From the NCBI RefSeq assembly GCF_051014685.1, contig NW_027479517.1, forward strand, positions 43,463-107,462: a stretch of 64,000 nt of DNA, in the 5' to 3' direction. The translations under genes and the position numbers were made by a program. A model generated the notes under the pieces. It did no database searches. It saw nothing but the letters and a program-made list of their open reading frames with translations, and had not been told where the DNA came from. The DNA is from Ptiloglossa arizonensis. Its lineage: Eukaryota > Arthropoda > Insecta > Hymenoptera > Colletidae. Positions 52,663 through 64,000 of this stretch are shown here, in pieces (the stretch's first letter is position 1; every line of letters begins with the position of its first letter).

Positions 52663-54719
52663 CCTAGGCCGTTCTAGTTATCCGTTTCGAGCATCAGAAC
52701 TGCGAAAATTTTGAGTTTCTCAAACGTTTGTTACATCCAAACTGCCATATCTCGCGAACGGATTGACCAATCCGCAAAATTTTTGCTGCATCTGAAAGTA
52801 GAAACTCGCCCGATTACAACGGTATGTGTACTTTTCCCCTAGGCCGTTCCAATTATTCGTTTCGAGCATCAGGACTGTGAAAATTTTGAGTTTCTCAACC
52901 GTTTCTTACCTCCAAACTGCCATATCTCGCGAACGGATCGACCAATCCGCAAAATTTCTGTTGCATCTGAAAGTAGAAACTCGCCCGATTACAACGGTAT
53001 GCGTACTCTTCCCCTAGGCCGTTCTAGTTATTCGTTTCGAGCATCAGAACTGCGAAAATTTTGAGTTTCTCAACCGTTTCTTACCTCCAAACTGCAATAT
53101 CTCGCGAACGGATTGACGAATGCGCAAAATTTCTGTTGCGTCTGAAAGTAGAAACTCGCCCGATTACAACGGTATGCGTACTTTTCCCCTAGGCCGTTCT
53201 AGTTATCCGTTTCGAGCATCAGAACTGCGAAAATTTCGAGTTTCTCAACAGTTTCTTACCTTCAAACTGCCATATCTCGCGAAAGGATCGACGAATCCGC
53301 AAAATTTCTGTTGCATCTGAAAGTAGAAACTCGCCCGATTACAACGGTATGTGTACTTTTCCCCTAGGCCGTTCCAATTATTCGTTTCGAGCATCAGGAC
53401 TGTGAAAATTTTGAGTTTCTCAACCATTTCTTACCTCCAAACTGCCATATCTCGCGAACGGATTGACCAATCCGCAAAATTTTTGTTGCATCTGAAAGTA
53501 GAAACTCGCCCGATTACAACGGTATGCGTACTTTTCCGCTAGGCCGTTCTAGTTATCCGTTTCGAGCATCAGAACTGCGAAAATTTTGAGTTTCTCAAAC
53601 GTTTGTTACCTCCAAACTGCCATATCTCGCGAACGGATTGACCAATCCGCAAAATTTTTGTTGCATCTGAAAGTAGAAACTCGCCCGATTACAACGGTAT
53701 GCGTACTTTTCCGCTAGGCCGTTCTAGTTATCCGTTTCGAGCATCAGGACTGTGAAAATTTTGAGTTTCTCAACCGTTTCTTACCTCCAAACTGCCATAT
53801 CTCGCGAACGGATCGACCAATCCGCAAAATTTCTGTTGCATCTGAAAGTAGAAACTCGCCCGATTACAACGGTATGCGTACTCTTCCCCTAGGCCGTTCT
53901 AGTTATTCGTTTCGAGCATCAGAACTGCGAAAATTTTGAGTTTCTCAACCGTTTCTTACCTTCAAACTGCCATATCTCGCGAACGGATTGATCAATCCGC
54001 AAAATTTCTGTTGCATCTGAAAGTAGATACTCGCCCGATTACAACGGTATGCGTACTTTTCCCCTAGGCCGTTCTAGTTATGCTTGTCGAGCATCAGAAC
54101 TGCGATAATTTTGAGTTTCTCAAGCGTTTCTTACCTCCAAACACCCATATCTCGCGAACGGATAGACCAATCCTCAAAATTTCTGTTGCATCTGAAAGTA
54201 GAGACTCGCCCGATTACAACGGTATGTGTACTATTCCCCTAGGCCGTTCCAGTTATTCGTTTCGAGCATCAGAACTGCGAAAATTTTGAGTTTCTAATCC
54301 GTTTTTTACCTCCAAACTGCCATATCTCGCGAACGGATAGACCAATCCTCAAAATTTCTGTTGCATCTGAAAGTAGAGACTCGCCCGATTACAACAGTAT
54401 GCGTACTTTTCCCCTAGGCCGTTCTAGTTATGCTTGTCGAGCATCAGAACTGCGAAAATTTTGAGTTTCTCAAGCGTTTCTTACTTCCAAACTGCCATAT
54501 CTCGCGAACGGATTGACCAATCCACAAAATTTTTGTAGCATCTGAAAGTAGAAACTCGCCCGATTACAACGGTATGTGTACTTTTCCCCTAGGCCGTTCC
54601 AGTTATTCGTTTCGAGCATCAGAACTGCGAAAATTTTGAGTTTCTCATCCGTTTCTTACCTCCAAACTGCCATATCTCGCGAACGGATAGACCAATCCTC
54701 AAAATTTCTGTTGCATCTG

Positions 54720-57700
54720 AAAGTTAGAGACTCGCCCGATTACAACAGTATGCGTACTTTTCCCTAGGCCGTTCTAGATATCCGTTTCGAGCATCAGAAC
54801 TGCGAAAATTTGAGTTTCTCAAACGTTTGTTACCTCAAACTGCCATATCTCGCGAACGGATTGACCAATCCGCAAATTTTTGTTGCATCTGAAAGTAGAA
54901 ACTCGCCCGATTACAACGGGTATGTGTTACTTTTCCCCTACGCCGTTCCAGTTATTCGTTTTCGAGCATCAGGACTGTGAAAATTTTTGCGTTTCTCAAC
55001 CGTTTCTTACCTCCAACTGCCATATCTCGCGAACGGATGACCAATCCGCAAAATTTCTGTTGCATCTGAAAGTAGAAACTCGCCCGATTACAAACGGTAT
55101 GCGTAATTTTCCCCTAGGCCGTTCTAGTTATTCGTTTCGAGCATCAGAACTGCGAAAAATTTTGAGTTTCTCAACCGTTTCTTACCTCCAAACTGCCATA
55201 TCTCGCGAACGGATTGACCAATCCGCAACAATTTTTGTTGCATCTGAAAGTAGAAAACTCGCCGATTACAACGGTATGCTGTACTTTTCCCTAGGCCGTT
55301 CCAGTTTATTCGTTTCGAGCATCAGAACTGCGAAATTTTGAGTTTCTAATCCGTTTTCTTACCTCCAAACTGTCATATCTCGCGAACGGATAGACCCAAT
55401 CCTCAAAATTCTGTTGCATCTGAAAGTAGAGACTCGCCCGATTACAACAGTATGCGTACTTTTCCCTAGGCCGTTCTAGTTATGCTTGTCGAGCATCAGA
55501 ACTGCGAAAATTTTGAGTTTCTCAAGCGTTTTCTTACCTCGAAACTGCCATATCTCGCGAACGGATTGGACCAATCCGCAAAATTTCTGTTGCATCTGAA
55601 AGTAGAAACTCGCCCGATTACAACGGTATGTGTACTTTTCCCCTAGGCCGGTTCTAGTTATTCGTTTCGAGCATCAGAACTGCGAAAAATTTTGAGTTTC
55701 TCATCCGTTTCCTTACTCCAAACTGCCATATCTCGCGAACGGATTGATCAATCCGCAAAAATTTCTGTTGCATCTGAAAGTAGAAGACTCGCCCCGATTA
55801 CAACAGTATGCGTACTTTTTCCCCTAGGCCGTTCTAGTTATGCTTGTCGAGCATGAGAGCTACGAAAATTTTGAGGTTTCTCAAGCGTTTCCTTACCTCC
55901 AAAACTGCCATATCTCGCGAAGGATTGACCATTCCCGCAATACTTCTTTGCATCTGAAAGTAGAAACTCGCCCGATTACAACGGTATGCGTACCTTTTCC
56001 CTCAGGCCGATCTAGTATTCGTTTCGGGGACATCAGGAAACTGCGAAAATTTTGAGTTTTCCTCAACCGTTTCTTACCTCCAAACTGCCATATCTCGCCG
56101 AAACGGATCGACGAAATCCGCCAAAAATTTCTGTTGCAATCTGAAAGTAGAAACTCGCCCGATTACAACGGTATGCCGTACTTTTCCCCTAGGCCCGTTC
56201 TAGTTATCCGTTTCGGAGCATACAGAACAGCGGAAAATTGGTTATACAACATTTGTAACCTCCAAACTGCCCATATCTCGCGAACGGATTGGGACCACTC
56301 CGCAAAAATTTATGTTGCAATCTGAAAGTAAGACCACTCGCCCCCCCGATTTACAACGGTATGGGTACTTTTCCCCTAGGCCGGTTCCAGTTATCCGTTT
56401 TCGAGCATCAGAACTGGGCGACAATTTTGAGTTTCTCAACCGTTTCTTACCTCCAACTGCCATATCTCGCGAACGGATCGACCGATCCGCATAATTTCTG
56501 GTAGGCAATCTGAAGAGGAAAACTCGCCCGAGTTACAACGGTATGCGTAACTTTTCCCCCTAGGGCCGTTTCCTAGTTCTCCGTTTTCGAGCATCAAGAA
56601 ACTGCGAAATTTTGAGTTTCTCAACGTTTGTTACTCCAAACTGCCCATATCTCGCGAAACGGATTCCAATCCCGCAAAAAGTTTTGTTTTGCATCTGAAA
56701 AAGTAGAAACTCGCCCCGATTACAACGGTATGTGTACTTTTCCCCTAGGCCGTTTCCAATTATCGTTTCGAGCATCAGAACTGCGAAAATTTTGAGTTTC
56801 TCATCCGTTTCTTACCTCCCAACTGCATATCTCGCGAAACGGATCAGGAAGACCAATCCTCAAAATTTTCTGTTGCATCTGAAAGGTAGAGACTCCCGCC
56901 CGATTACAACAGTATGCGTACTTTTCCCCTAGGCCCGTTCTAGTTATGCTTGTCCGAGCATGAGTAGCTACGAAAATTTTGAGTTTCTCAAGCGTTTCTT
57001 ACAGCCAAACGGCCAATATCTCGCGAACGGATTGACCAATCCGCAAAATTTCTGTTGCATCTGAAAAGTAGAACTCCGCCGATACAACGGTATGCGTATA
57101 CTTTTTCCCCTAGGGCCTTTCTGGTTATTCATTTCGAGCATCAGGAACAGCGACAATTTTGAGGTTGCTCAAGCGTTTCTTACCTCCAAACTGCATATCT
57201 CCGGAAAGGATTGGGACCATTCCGCAAAACTTTCTGTTGCATCTGCAAAGTAGTAAAAACCCTCCGATTACAACGGATGCGACATTTTCCCCTAGGCCGT
57301 TCTAGTTATCGTTTCGAGCATCAGAATGTGAAAATTTTGAGTGCTCAAGCGTTCTTACCTCCAAACAGCGATAATCTCGCCGGGAACGGATTGACAAATC
57401 GGCCAAAATTTCTGTGCAATCTGAAAGTAGGAAACTCGCCGGATTACAACGGAATGTGTCACCTTTCCCCTATGCCTGTTCTAGTTAATTCGTTTCGAGC
57501 ATCAGAAATGTGAAAATTTCGAGTTTCTCATCCCGTTTCTTTCCTCCAAACTGCCAATTATCTCGCGAACGGGATTGATCAAAACCGCAAAAATTCTGTG
57601 CATCAGAAGTAGAAACTCGCGCCCGATTACAACGGTATGCGTTACTTTTCCCCCTAGGCCGTTCTAGTTGATGCTTTTCGAGCATCAGGGACTGTGAAAA

Positions 57701-60700
57701 TTTTTGTGTTCCCTAACCGTTTCTTACCTCCAAACTGCCATATCTCGCATGTACGGAATTGACCAAATCGCAAAAAAATTCTGTTGCATCTGAAAGTAGA
57801 AACTCGCCCGATTACACGGTATGCGTAATTTTACCCCTAGGGGCCGTTCTAGATTATTCGTTCGGATCAGCAAACTGCGAAATTTTGGAGTTTCATCAAA
57901 CCGTTTCTTACTCCAAACTGCCATATCTCGCGAAACTGATCGACGATTCGCAAAATTCTGTTGCAATCTGAAAGTAGAAACTCGCCCGATTACAAACGGT
58001 AATGCGTACTTTTCCCCTAGGCCGTTTCTAGTTATCCGTTTTCGAGGCATCAGAAAATGCCGAAAATTTGGAGTTTCTCAACCGTTTCCTTACTTCCAAA
58101 CTGCCCTATCTCGCGAACGGATTGACCAATCCGCAAATTTTTTGTGGCATCCGAATGTTAGAAACTCGCCCGATTACAACGTATGTGTACTTTTTCCCCC
58201 TAGGCCGTTCAGTTATTCGTTTCGAGCATCAGAACCTACGAAATTTTGAGTTTTCTAATCCGTTTCTTACCTCCAAAACTGCCATATCTCGCGAACGGAT
58301 AGGGACCAATCCAAAAATTTCTGTTGCATCTTGAAAGTAGAGACCTCGCCCGATACAACAGTATGCGTACTTTTCCCCTAAGCCCGTTCTAGTTTGCTTG
58401 TCGAGCATCAGAACAGCGAAAATTTTAGAGTTTATCATCCGTTTCTTACCTCCAAACTGCCATATCTACGCAAACGGATTAGACCACTCCTCAAAATTTC
58501 TTGTGCAATCTGAAAGTAGAGGGGACCTCGCCCGAATACAACAGTATTGCCGTACTTTTCCCCTAAGGCCCGTTCTAGTTATCCGTTTCGAGGCATCAGA
58601 ACTGCGAAAATTTTGAGTTTCTCAAACGTTTTTACCTCCAAACTGCCATATCTCGCGAACGGATTGACCAATCCGCAAAATTTTTGTTGGCATCTGAAAA
58701 GTAAGGATACTCGTCCCGATTTACAACGGGTATGTGTACTATTCCCCCTAGGCCGTCTAGTTATTTCGTTTCGGGAGCATCAGGACTGTGAAAAGTTTAG
58801 TTTTCTCAAAATCGTTTGTTTCCTACCACACTGCCATAATCTCGCGAAACGGATTGACCAATCCGCAAAAATTTTTTGTTGCATCTGAAAGAGGAAAACT
58901 CGGCCTCGATACAACGGTAGTTGTGTACTTTTCCCCTAGGTCGTTCCAGTATTCGTTTCGAGCATCAGAACTGCGAAAATTTTGAGTTTCTCATCCGTTT
59001 CTTACCTCCCAACTGCCATATCTCGCGAAACGGATTAGACCCAATCCTCAAATTTCTGTTGCATCTGAAAAGTAGAGACTCGCCCCGATTACGACTGTGT
59101 GCGTACTTTTCCCCTAGGGCCGTTCTATTATGCTTGTCGGAGCGTGAGGAGCTACGAAAATTTTTGAGTTCTCAAGCGTTTTCTTACAATCCAAACGGCA
59201 TATCTCGCGAACGGATTGGAAACAAATCCGCAAAAATTCTATTGCATCCTGACAGTAGAACACTCCCGAATACAACGGTATGCGTACTTTTCCCCTAGGG
59301 CACCTTTCTGGTATATTCATTTCGAGCATCAGAACTGCGAAAATTTTGATTTGCTCACGCGTTTCCTTACCTCCAACTGCATATCTCGCGAAGGATTGGG
59401 ACCAATTCCGCAATAACTTCTGTTGCATCTGAAAAGTAGAAACTCGCCCGATTAAACAACGGTATGCGTACTTTTCCCCTAGGCCCCGTTCTAGTTATTC
59501 GTTTCGGAGCATCAGAACTGCGAAAATTTTGAGTCTCAACCGTTTCTTACTATCCAATCTGGCCATATCTCGCGAACGGATTGACCAATCCGCAAAATTA
59601 TCTGTTGCATCTGAAGTAGAAACTCGCCCCGATTACACGGTATTGCGTATTTTCCCCTAGGCCGTTTCTAGTTATCCGTTTCGAGCCTCAGAACTGCGAA
59701 ATTTTGAGTTTATCAAAACGTTTTTGTTACCTCCAAACTGCCATATGTCGCGAACGGATTGAGCCAATCCGCAAATTTTTGTTGCATCTCTGAAAGTAGA
59801 AACTCGGCCCTCGATTACAACGGTATGTGTACTTTTCCCCTACGCCGTTTCCAGTAATTCGTTTTCGAGCATCAGGGACTGTGAAACTTTTTTGCCGTTT
59901 CTCACCGTTCTTACCTCCAAACTGCATATCTCGCGAACGGATTGACCAATCCGCAAAATTTCTGTTGCATCAGAAAAGTAGAAAACTCGCCCGATACGAA
60001 CGGTATGCGTAATTTTCCCCTAGGGCCCGGTTTTCTAGTTATTCGTTCGAGCATTAGAACTGCGAAATTTTGAGTTTCTCAACGTTTCTTACCTCCAAAC
60101 AGCCCTTTATCGCGCGAACGGATCGGACGAATTCCCGCCAAAATTATTTCTTGTTGCATCTGAAAGAGAAACTCGCCCGATTACAACGGTATGCGTACTT
60201 TTCCCCTAGGCCGTCTAGTTAGCCGTTTCGTGCATCAGTAACTGCGTAAATTTTGAGTTTCCCTCACGGTTTCCTTACCTCCAAAACTGCCATATCTTCG
60301 CGAACGGAAATGACCAATCCGGCAAAATTTTTTGTTGCTATCTGAAAGTAGCAACTCGCCCCGATTACAACGGTATTGTGTACTTTTCCCCTAGGCCGTT
60401 TCCAGATTATACGTTTTCGAGCATCAGAAACGGCGAAAATTTTTTTGAGTTTCTAATCCGTTTTTTTTCTTACTCCAAACTGTCATATCTCGCGAACGGA
60501 TAGACCAATCCTCCAATTTCGTTGCATCTGAAAGTAGAGTCTCGCCCGATTTACAACAGTATGCGTACTTTCCCCTAGGGCCGTCCTATGATATGCTTGT
60601 CGAGCATCCAGAACTGCGAAAATTTGGAGTTTCTCAAGCGTTTCTTTACCTCCAAGCTGCCAATATCTCGCCGAACGGATTTGACCAATCCGCAAAATTT

Positions 60701-63700
60701 TTTGTAGCATCTGAAAGTAGAAACTCGCCCCGATTACAACGTATTGTTGTACTTTTCCCCTAGGCCCGTTCCAGTTGATTCGTTTTCGAGGCATCAGAAC
60801 TGCGAAAATTTTGAGTTTCTCATCCGTTCTTTACCTACAAACTGCCCATATCTCGCGAAACGGATAGGACCCAATCCCAAATTTCCTGTGCATCTGGAAG
60901 TAGAAACTCGCCCGATACAACGGGTAATGCCGTACTTTTCCCCCTAGGGGGCCGTTCTAGATATTCCGTTTCGAGTGCATCGAACTGCCGAAAAATTTTG
61001 GGAGTTTCATCAACCGTTTCTTACCTCCAAACTGCCTTATCTCGCGATCGTATTCGGACGATTCCGCAAAAATTTCTGTTGCATCTTGAAAGTAGAAACT
61101 CGCCCGATTACAACGGTATGCGTACTTTTCCCTAGGCCGTTCTAGTTATCCGTTTTTTCGAGCATCGAAACTGCGAAAATATTGGAGTTACTCACCGTTT
61201 CCTTACCTCCTAACTGCCATATCTCGCGAACGGTTTGACCAATCCGCAAAATTTTTGTTGCATCTGAAAAGTAGAACTCGCCCGATTTACAACGGTATGT
61301 GTAACTTTTCCCCTAGGGCCGTTCCAGTTATTCGTTTCGAGCATCAGAACTGCCGAGAATTTTGAGTTTCTAAATCCGTTTTCTTACCTCCAAACTGTCA
61401 TATCATCGCGAACGGATAGAAACCAATCCTCAAAATTTCTGTTGCATTCTGAAAAGTAGAGTCTCGCCCGATACAACAGTATGCGTACTTTTCCCTAGGC
61501 CGTCCATGTTATTGCTTGTCGAGCATCAGAACAGCGAAATTTTTGAGTTCTCAAGCGTTTCTTACCTCCAAGCTGCCATATCTCGCGAACGGATTGGACC
61601 CAATCCCGCATAATTTTTTGTAGCATCATGGAAAAGTAGAAACTCGCCGACTATTACAACTGTATGTGGACTTTTCCCCTAGGCCGTTTCCAGTTAATTC
61701 GTTCGACATCAAACTGCGAAAATTTTGAGTTTTCTCATCCGTTTCATTAACTGCCCAACCTGCCATATCTCGCGAAACGGACAGACCAATCCTCAAAATT
61801 CTGTTGCATCTGAAAGTAGGAAAGAAACTCGCCCGATTTACAATCGGTATGCCTACTTTTTCCCTACTAGGCAGTTCTAGGGTTTCGTTCGAGCAACAGG
61901 AACTGCGAAAATTTGATGTTTCTCAACCGTTACTTACCTCCAAAACAGCCATATCTCGCGAACGGATCGACGAATCCCGCAAAATTTCTGTTGCATCTGA
62001 AAGTAGAGAAACTCGCCCGCGGATTACAGACGGTATGCGTACTTTTTCCCCTAGCCGTTCTAGTTATACCCGTTTCGAGACATCAGAACTGCGAAATTTC
62101 GATTGTTTATCAAACATTTGTTTACCCTCCCAAACTGCCATATCTCGCTGAACGGATTGACCCAATCCGCAAAATTTTTGTGCATCTGAAAGTAGGAAAA
62201 CTCGCCCGATTACAACGGTATGTGGTAATTTTCCCCTAGGCCGTTTCCCGTTATCCGTTTCGAGCATCAGAACTGCGACAAATTTGAGTTCCTCAACCGT
62301 TTCTTACCTCCAAACTGGCCCCATATCTACGCGAACGGATCGACGAATCCGCAAAAATTTCTGTTGCATCTGAAAGTAGAAACTCCGCCCGATTAAAACG
62401 GTATGCGTACATTTTTCCCTAGCCCGTTTCTAGTTTATCCGTTTCGAGCATCAGAACTGCGAAAAATTTGAGTTTCCTCAAACGTTTGTTACCCTCCAAA
62501 CTGCCATATCTCGGCGAACGGATTGCCAATCCCGCAAAAGTATTGTTCATCTGAAAGTAGAAACTCGCCGATTACAACGGTATGGTGTACTTTTTCCCCT
62601 AGGCCGTTTCCCAATTATTCGTTTCGAGCATCAGAACTGCGAAAAATTTTGAGGTTTCTCATCCGTTTCTTACCTCCCAACTTGCCATAATCTCGCGAAC
62701 GGATAGACCAATCTCAAAATTTTCTGTTGCATCTGAAAGTAGGAGGGACTCGCCCGATTACAACAGTATGCGTACTATTTCCCCTAGGCCGTCTAGTATG
62801 CTTGTCGAGGCATGAAAGCTACGAAAATTTTGAGTTTCTCAGCGTTTCTTACATCCTAACGGCCATATCTCGCGAACGATTGACCCAATCCGCAAAATTT
62901 GCTGTTTGCATCTGAAACGTAGAAACTCGCCCGATACAACGATGCGTACTTTTCCCCTAGGCCTTTCTGGTTATTCCATTTCGAGCATCAGGAACTGCGG
63001 AAAATTTTTGAGTTCTGCTCAAAGGGGGCGTGTTTCTTTACCTCCAAAACTGCCATATTTCGCGAAAGGATTTGACCAGATTCCGCAAAACTTCTGTTGC
63101 ATCTGGAAAAGTAGAATCCCGCCGATTTACAACGTAGGGCGTACATATCCCTAGGCCGTTCTAGTTATCGTTTCGAGCATACAGAAAATGTTGAAAAATT
63201 TTGAGTTGCTCAAGCGTTTCTTACCTCCAAACTGCGATATCTTCGCGATACGGATTGACCAATCCCGCAAAAATTCCTGTTGCATCTGAAAGTAGAAACT
63301 CGCCCCCGATTACAACGGTATGCGTAACCTTTCCCCCTAGGGCCGTTCTAGTTATTTCCGTTTTCGAGCATCAAGGACAATGTGAAAATTCTGAGTTTCT
63401 CATCCGTTTCTTTCCTCCAAACTGCCATATCTCGCGAACGGATTGGATCAATCCGCAAAATTCTGTTGGCATCTGGAAAGTAGAAAACTCGCCGAATTAC
63501 ACGGTATGCCGTAATTTTACCCCTAGGCCGTCTAGTTATGCTTTCGCGCATCAGGACTGTGAAAAAAATTTTGTGTTTCTCTAACCGTTTCTTACCTCCA
63601 AACTTGCCATATCTCGGCGAACGGATTGACCAATCCTCCCAAATTTCTGTTGCATCTGAAAGTAAGAAACTCGGCCCGATTACAACGGTATGCGTAATTT

Positions 63701-64000
63701 CCCCTAGCCGTCTAGTTATTCGTTTCGAGCAATCAGGAACTGCGAAAATTATTGAGTTTCTCAACGTTTCTTACCTCCAAACTGGCCATATCCACGCGAA
63801 CGGATCGACCCGAATCCGCAAAATTCTAGTGCATCTGAAAGTAGGAAACTCGCCCCGGATTACACGGTATGCGTACTTTTCCCCTAGGCCGTCTAGTTTA
63901 TCCGTTTCGGAGCATCAGAACTGCGAAAATTTTGGAGTTCCTCATCGTTTTCTTTACCTCCAAATTGCCAAACCTCCGCGACGGATTGGACCAAATCGCG
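54720..64000 (+). repeat. Strongly indel-rich distal array (uncorrected sequence)
   Basis: From AAAGTTAGAGAC at about 54,724 onward almost every monomer has several inserted, doubled or lost bases, for example TTTCCCCCTAGGGCC, GGATCAGGAAGACC near 56,841 and AAAGGGGGCG near 63,023. Mean CCTAGG spacing stays near 175 bp, so gains and losses roughly balance. Monomer variants remain recognisable underneath. Longer open frames here, such as 54,880-55,341, are frame accidents created by these indels. Confidence 0.85.
55374..64000 (+). repeat. Third HOR copy, partial and noisy
   Basis: The boundary CTGTCATATC unit at about 55,371 corresponds to 28,071, and marker order then continues: GAGAGCTACG near 55,855, GCGACAATTTTG near 56,420, CCTTTCTGGTTATTC near 57,115, and the GATGCTTTTCGAG unit near 57,670. 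Relative to copy 2 whole groups of monomers are skipped, for example about 7 monomers just after the start. Markers near 56,400-57,700 (GCGACAATTTTG, the CATGAG..GCTACG unit, TTTCTGG, the GCTTT unit) reappear in the same order near 62,270-63,560, about 5.85 kb later, close to 34 monomers. The window ends inside the array. Confidence 0.65.

Larger units (their letters stand above)
28073..55373 (+). repeat. Long higher-order repeat, copy 2 (~156 monomers)
   Basis: This copy follows the same variant order as copy 1. The offset is 22,044-22,046 up to about 38,150, then 22,219 after one extra monomer, then 27,296 after the 5,077-bp duplication. The offset of 27,296-27,304 holds to about 55,370. 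Its period to the next copy is 27,301 bp, about 156 monomers: 30 more than copy 1, made of 29 from the large duplication and one single monomer. Sequence is clean to about 54,720, then noisy. Confidence 0.88.
1..64000 (+). repeat. 175-bp satellite array, head to tail, fills window
   Basis: The same unit recurs every 175 bp throughout. The CCTAGG hexamer, for example, starts at 169 and 344 and is still in register at 54,238, about 310 units after the unit that opens the window, with a net drift of only about 6 bp. Another 55 or so units follow to 63,883. All units lie in one orientation; I found no inverted unit, no unique spacer and no transposon insertion. G+C of a typical unit is about 44%. 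Such size and homogeneity are known for centromeric and heterochromatic satellites of plants and animals; placing this array at a centromere is inference. The family was not recognised. No open frame is credible, because the unit length is not a multiple of three and every frame meets stops within one or two units. Confidence 0.99.

Noticed and set aside
54880..55341. Open frame of 153 codons, the longest in the window
   Set aside because: It begins just after the noisy sequence starts and depends on several indels; the corresponding clean sequence near 27,580-28,040 has only the usual short frames.
1..64000. CRISPR-like array (regular repeats with variable parts)
   Set aside because: The period is 175 bp with the whole unit conserved. 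There are no short identical repeats alternating with unique spacers and no cas genes.
55374..64000. Naturally degenerate array edge
   Set aside because: The changes are mostly small random insertions and deletions starting abruptly, whereas variant-specific substitutions survive; sequencing noise explains this better. Kept as a possibility only if accurate reads support it.

Overview
This window is one continuous satellite DNA array. A monomer of about 175 bp repeats head to tail from the first base to the last, roughly 365 times, always in the same orientation. I see no gene, RNA gene, mobile element, CRISPR array or unique spacer anywhere. The monomer is about 44% G+C. Each copy carries CCTAGG near a convenient phase point, the stretch AAAATTTT, the core CCATATCTCGCGAACGG, and a short dyad around GGATTGACCAATCC. 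An array this long and this uniform with nothing else in it indicates a eukaryotic chromosome: a centromeric, pericentromeric or other heterochromatic block. Monomer size and general style fit plant satellites as well as several animal ones. I do not recognise the family and do not assign a species.

Layout. Monomers fall into a limited set of variants, and the order of variants repeats, giving very long higher-order repeats (HORs). Bases 1-6,026 look like a condensed version of the long HOR, with many monomers missing. A long HOR copy runs about 6,027-28,072 (22,046 bp, about 126 monomers). The next copy runs about 28,073-55,373 (27,301 bp, about 156 monomers). It is nearly identical to the first except for a 5,077-bp (29-monomer) internal tandem duplication and one additional monomer elsewhere. 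A third copy begins near 55,374 and fills the rest of the window, again with a different monomer content. Smaller nested duplications of 2, 4, 5, 7, 10, 15 and 17 monomers lie inside these blocks.

Sequence quality changes along the window. Most of 1-54,720 is clean. A patch at about 22,743-26,840 carries scattered small indels that are absent from its twin at about 50,037-54,140. From about 54,720 to the end, small insertions and deletions occur in essentially every monomer, as in uncorrected long-read sequence. Variant order can still be read there, but single-base differences should not be trusted.

Coding potential is nil. The monomer length leaves remainder 1 when divided by 3, so the reading frame rotates with each copy and stop codons recur. 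The many 60-80 residue open frames are the same satellite bases read again and again. The biology on display is array evolution: unequal exchange in whole-monomer steps, hybrid monomers at breakpoints, and segmental amplification.
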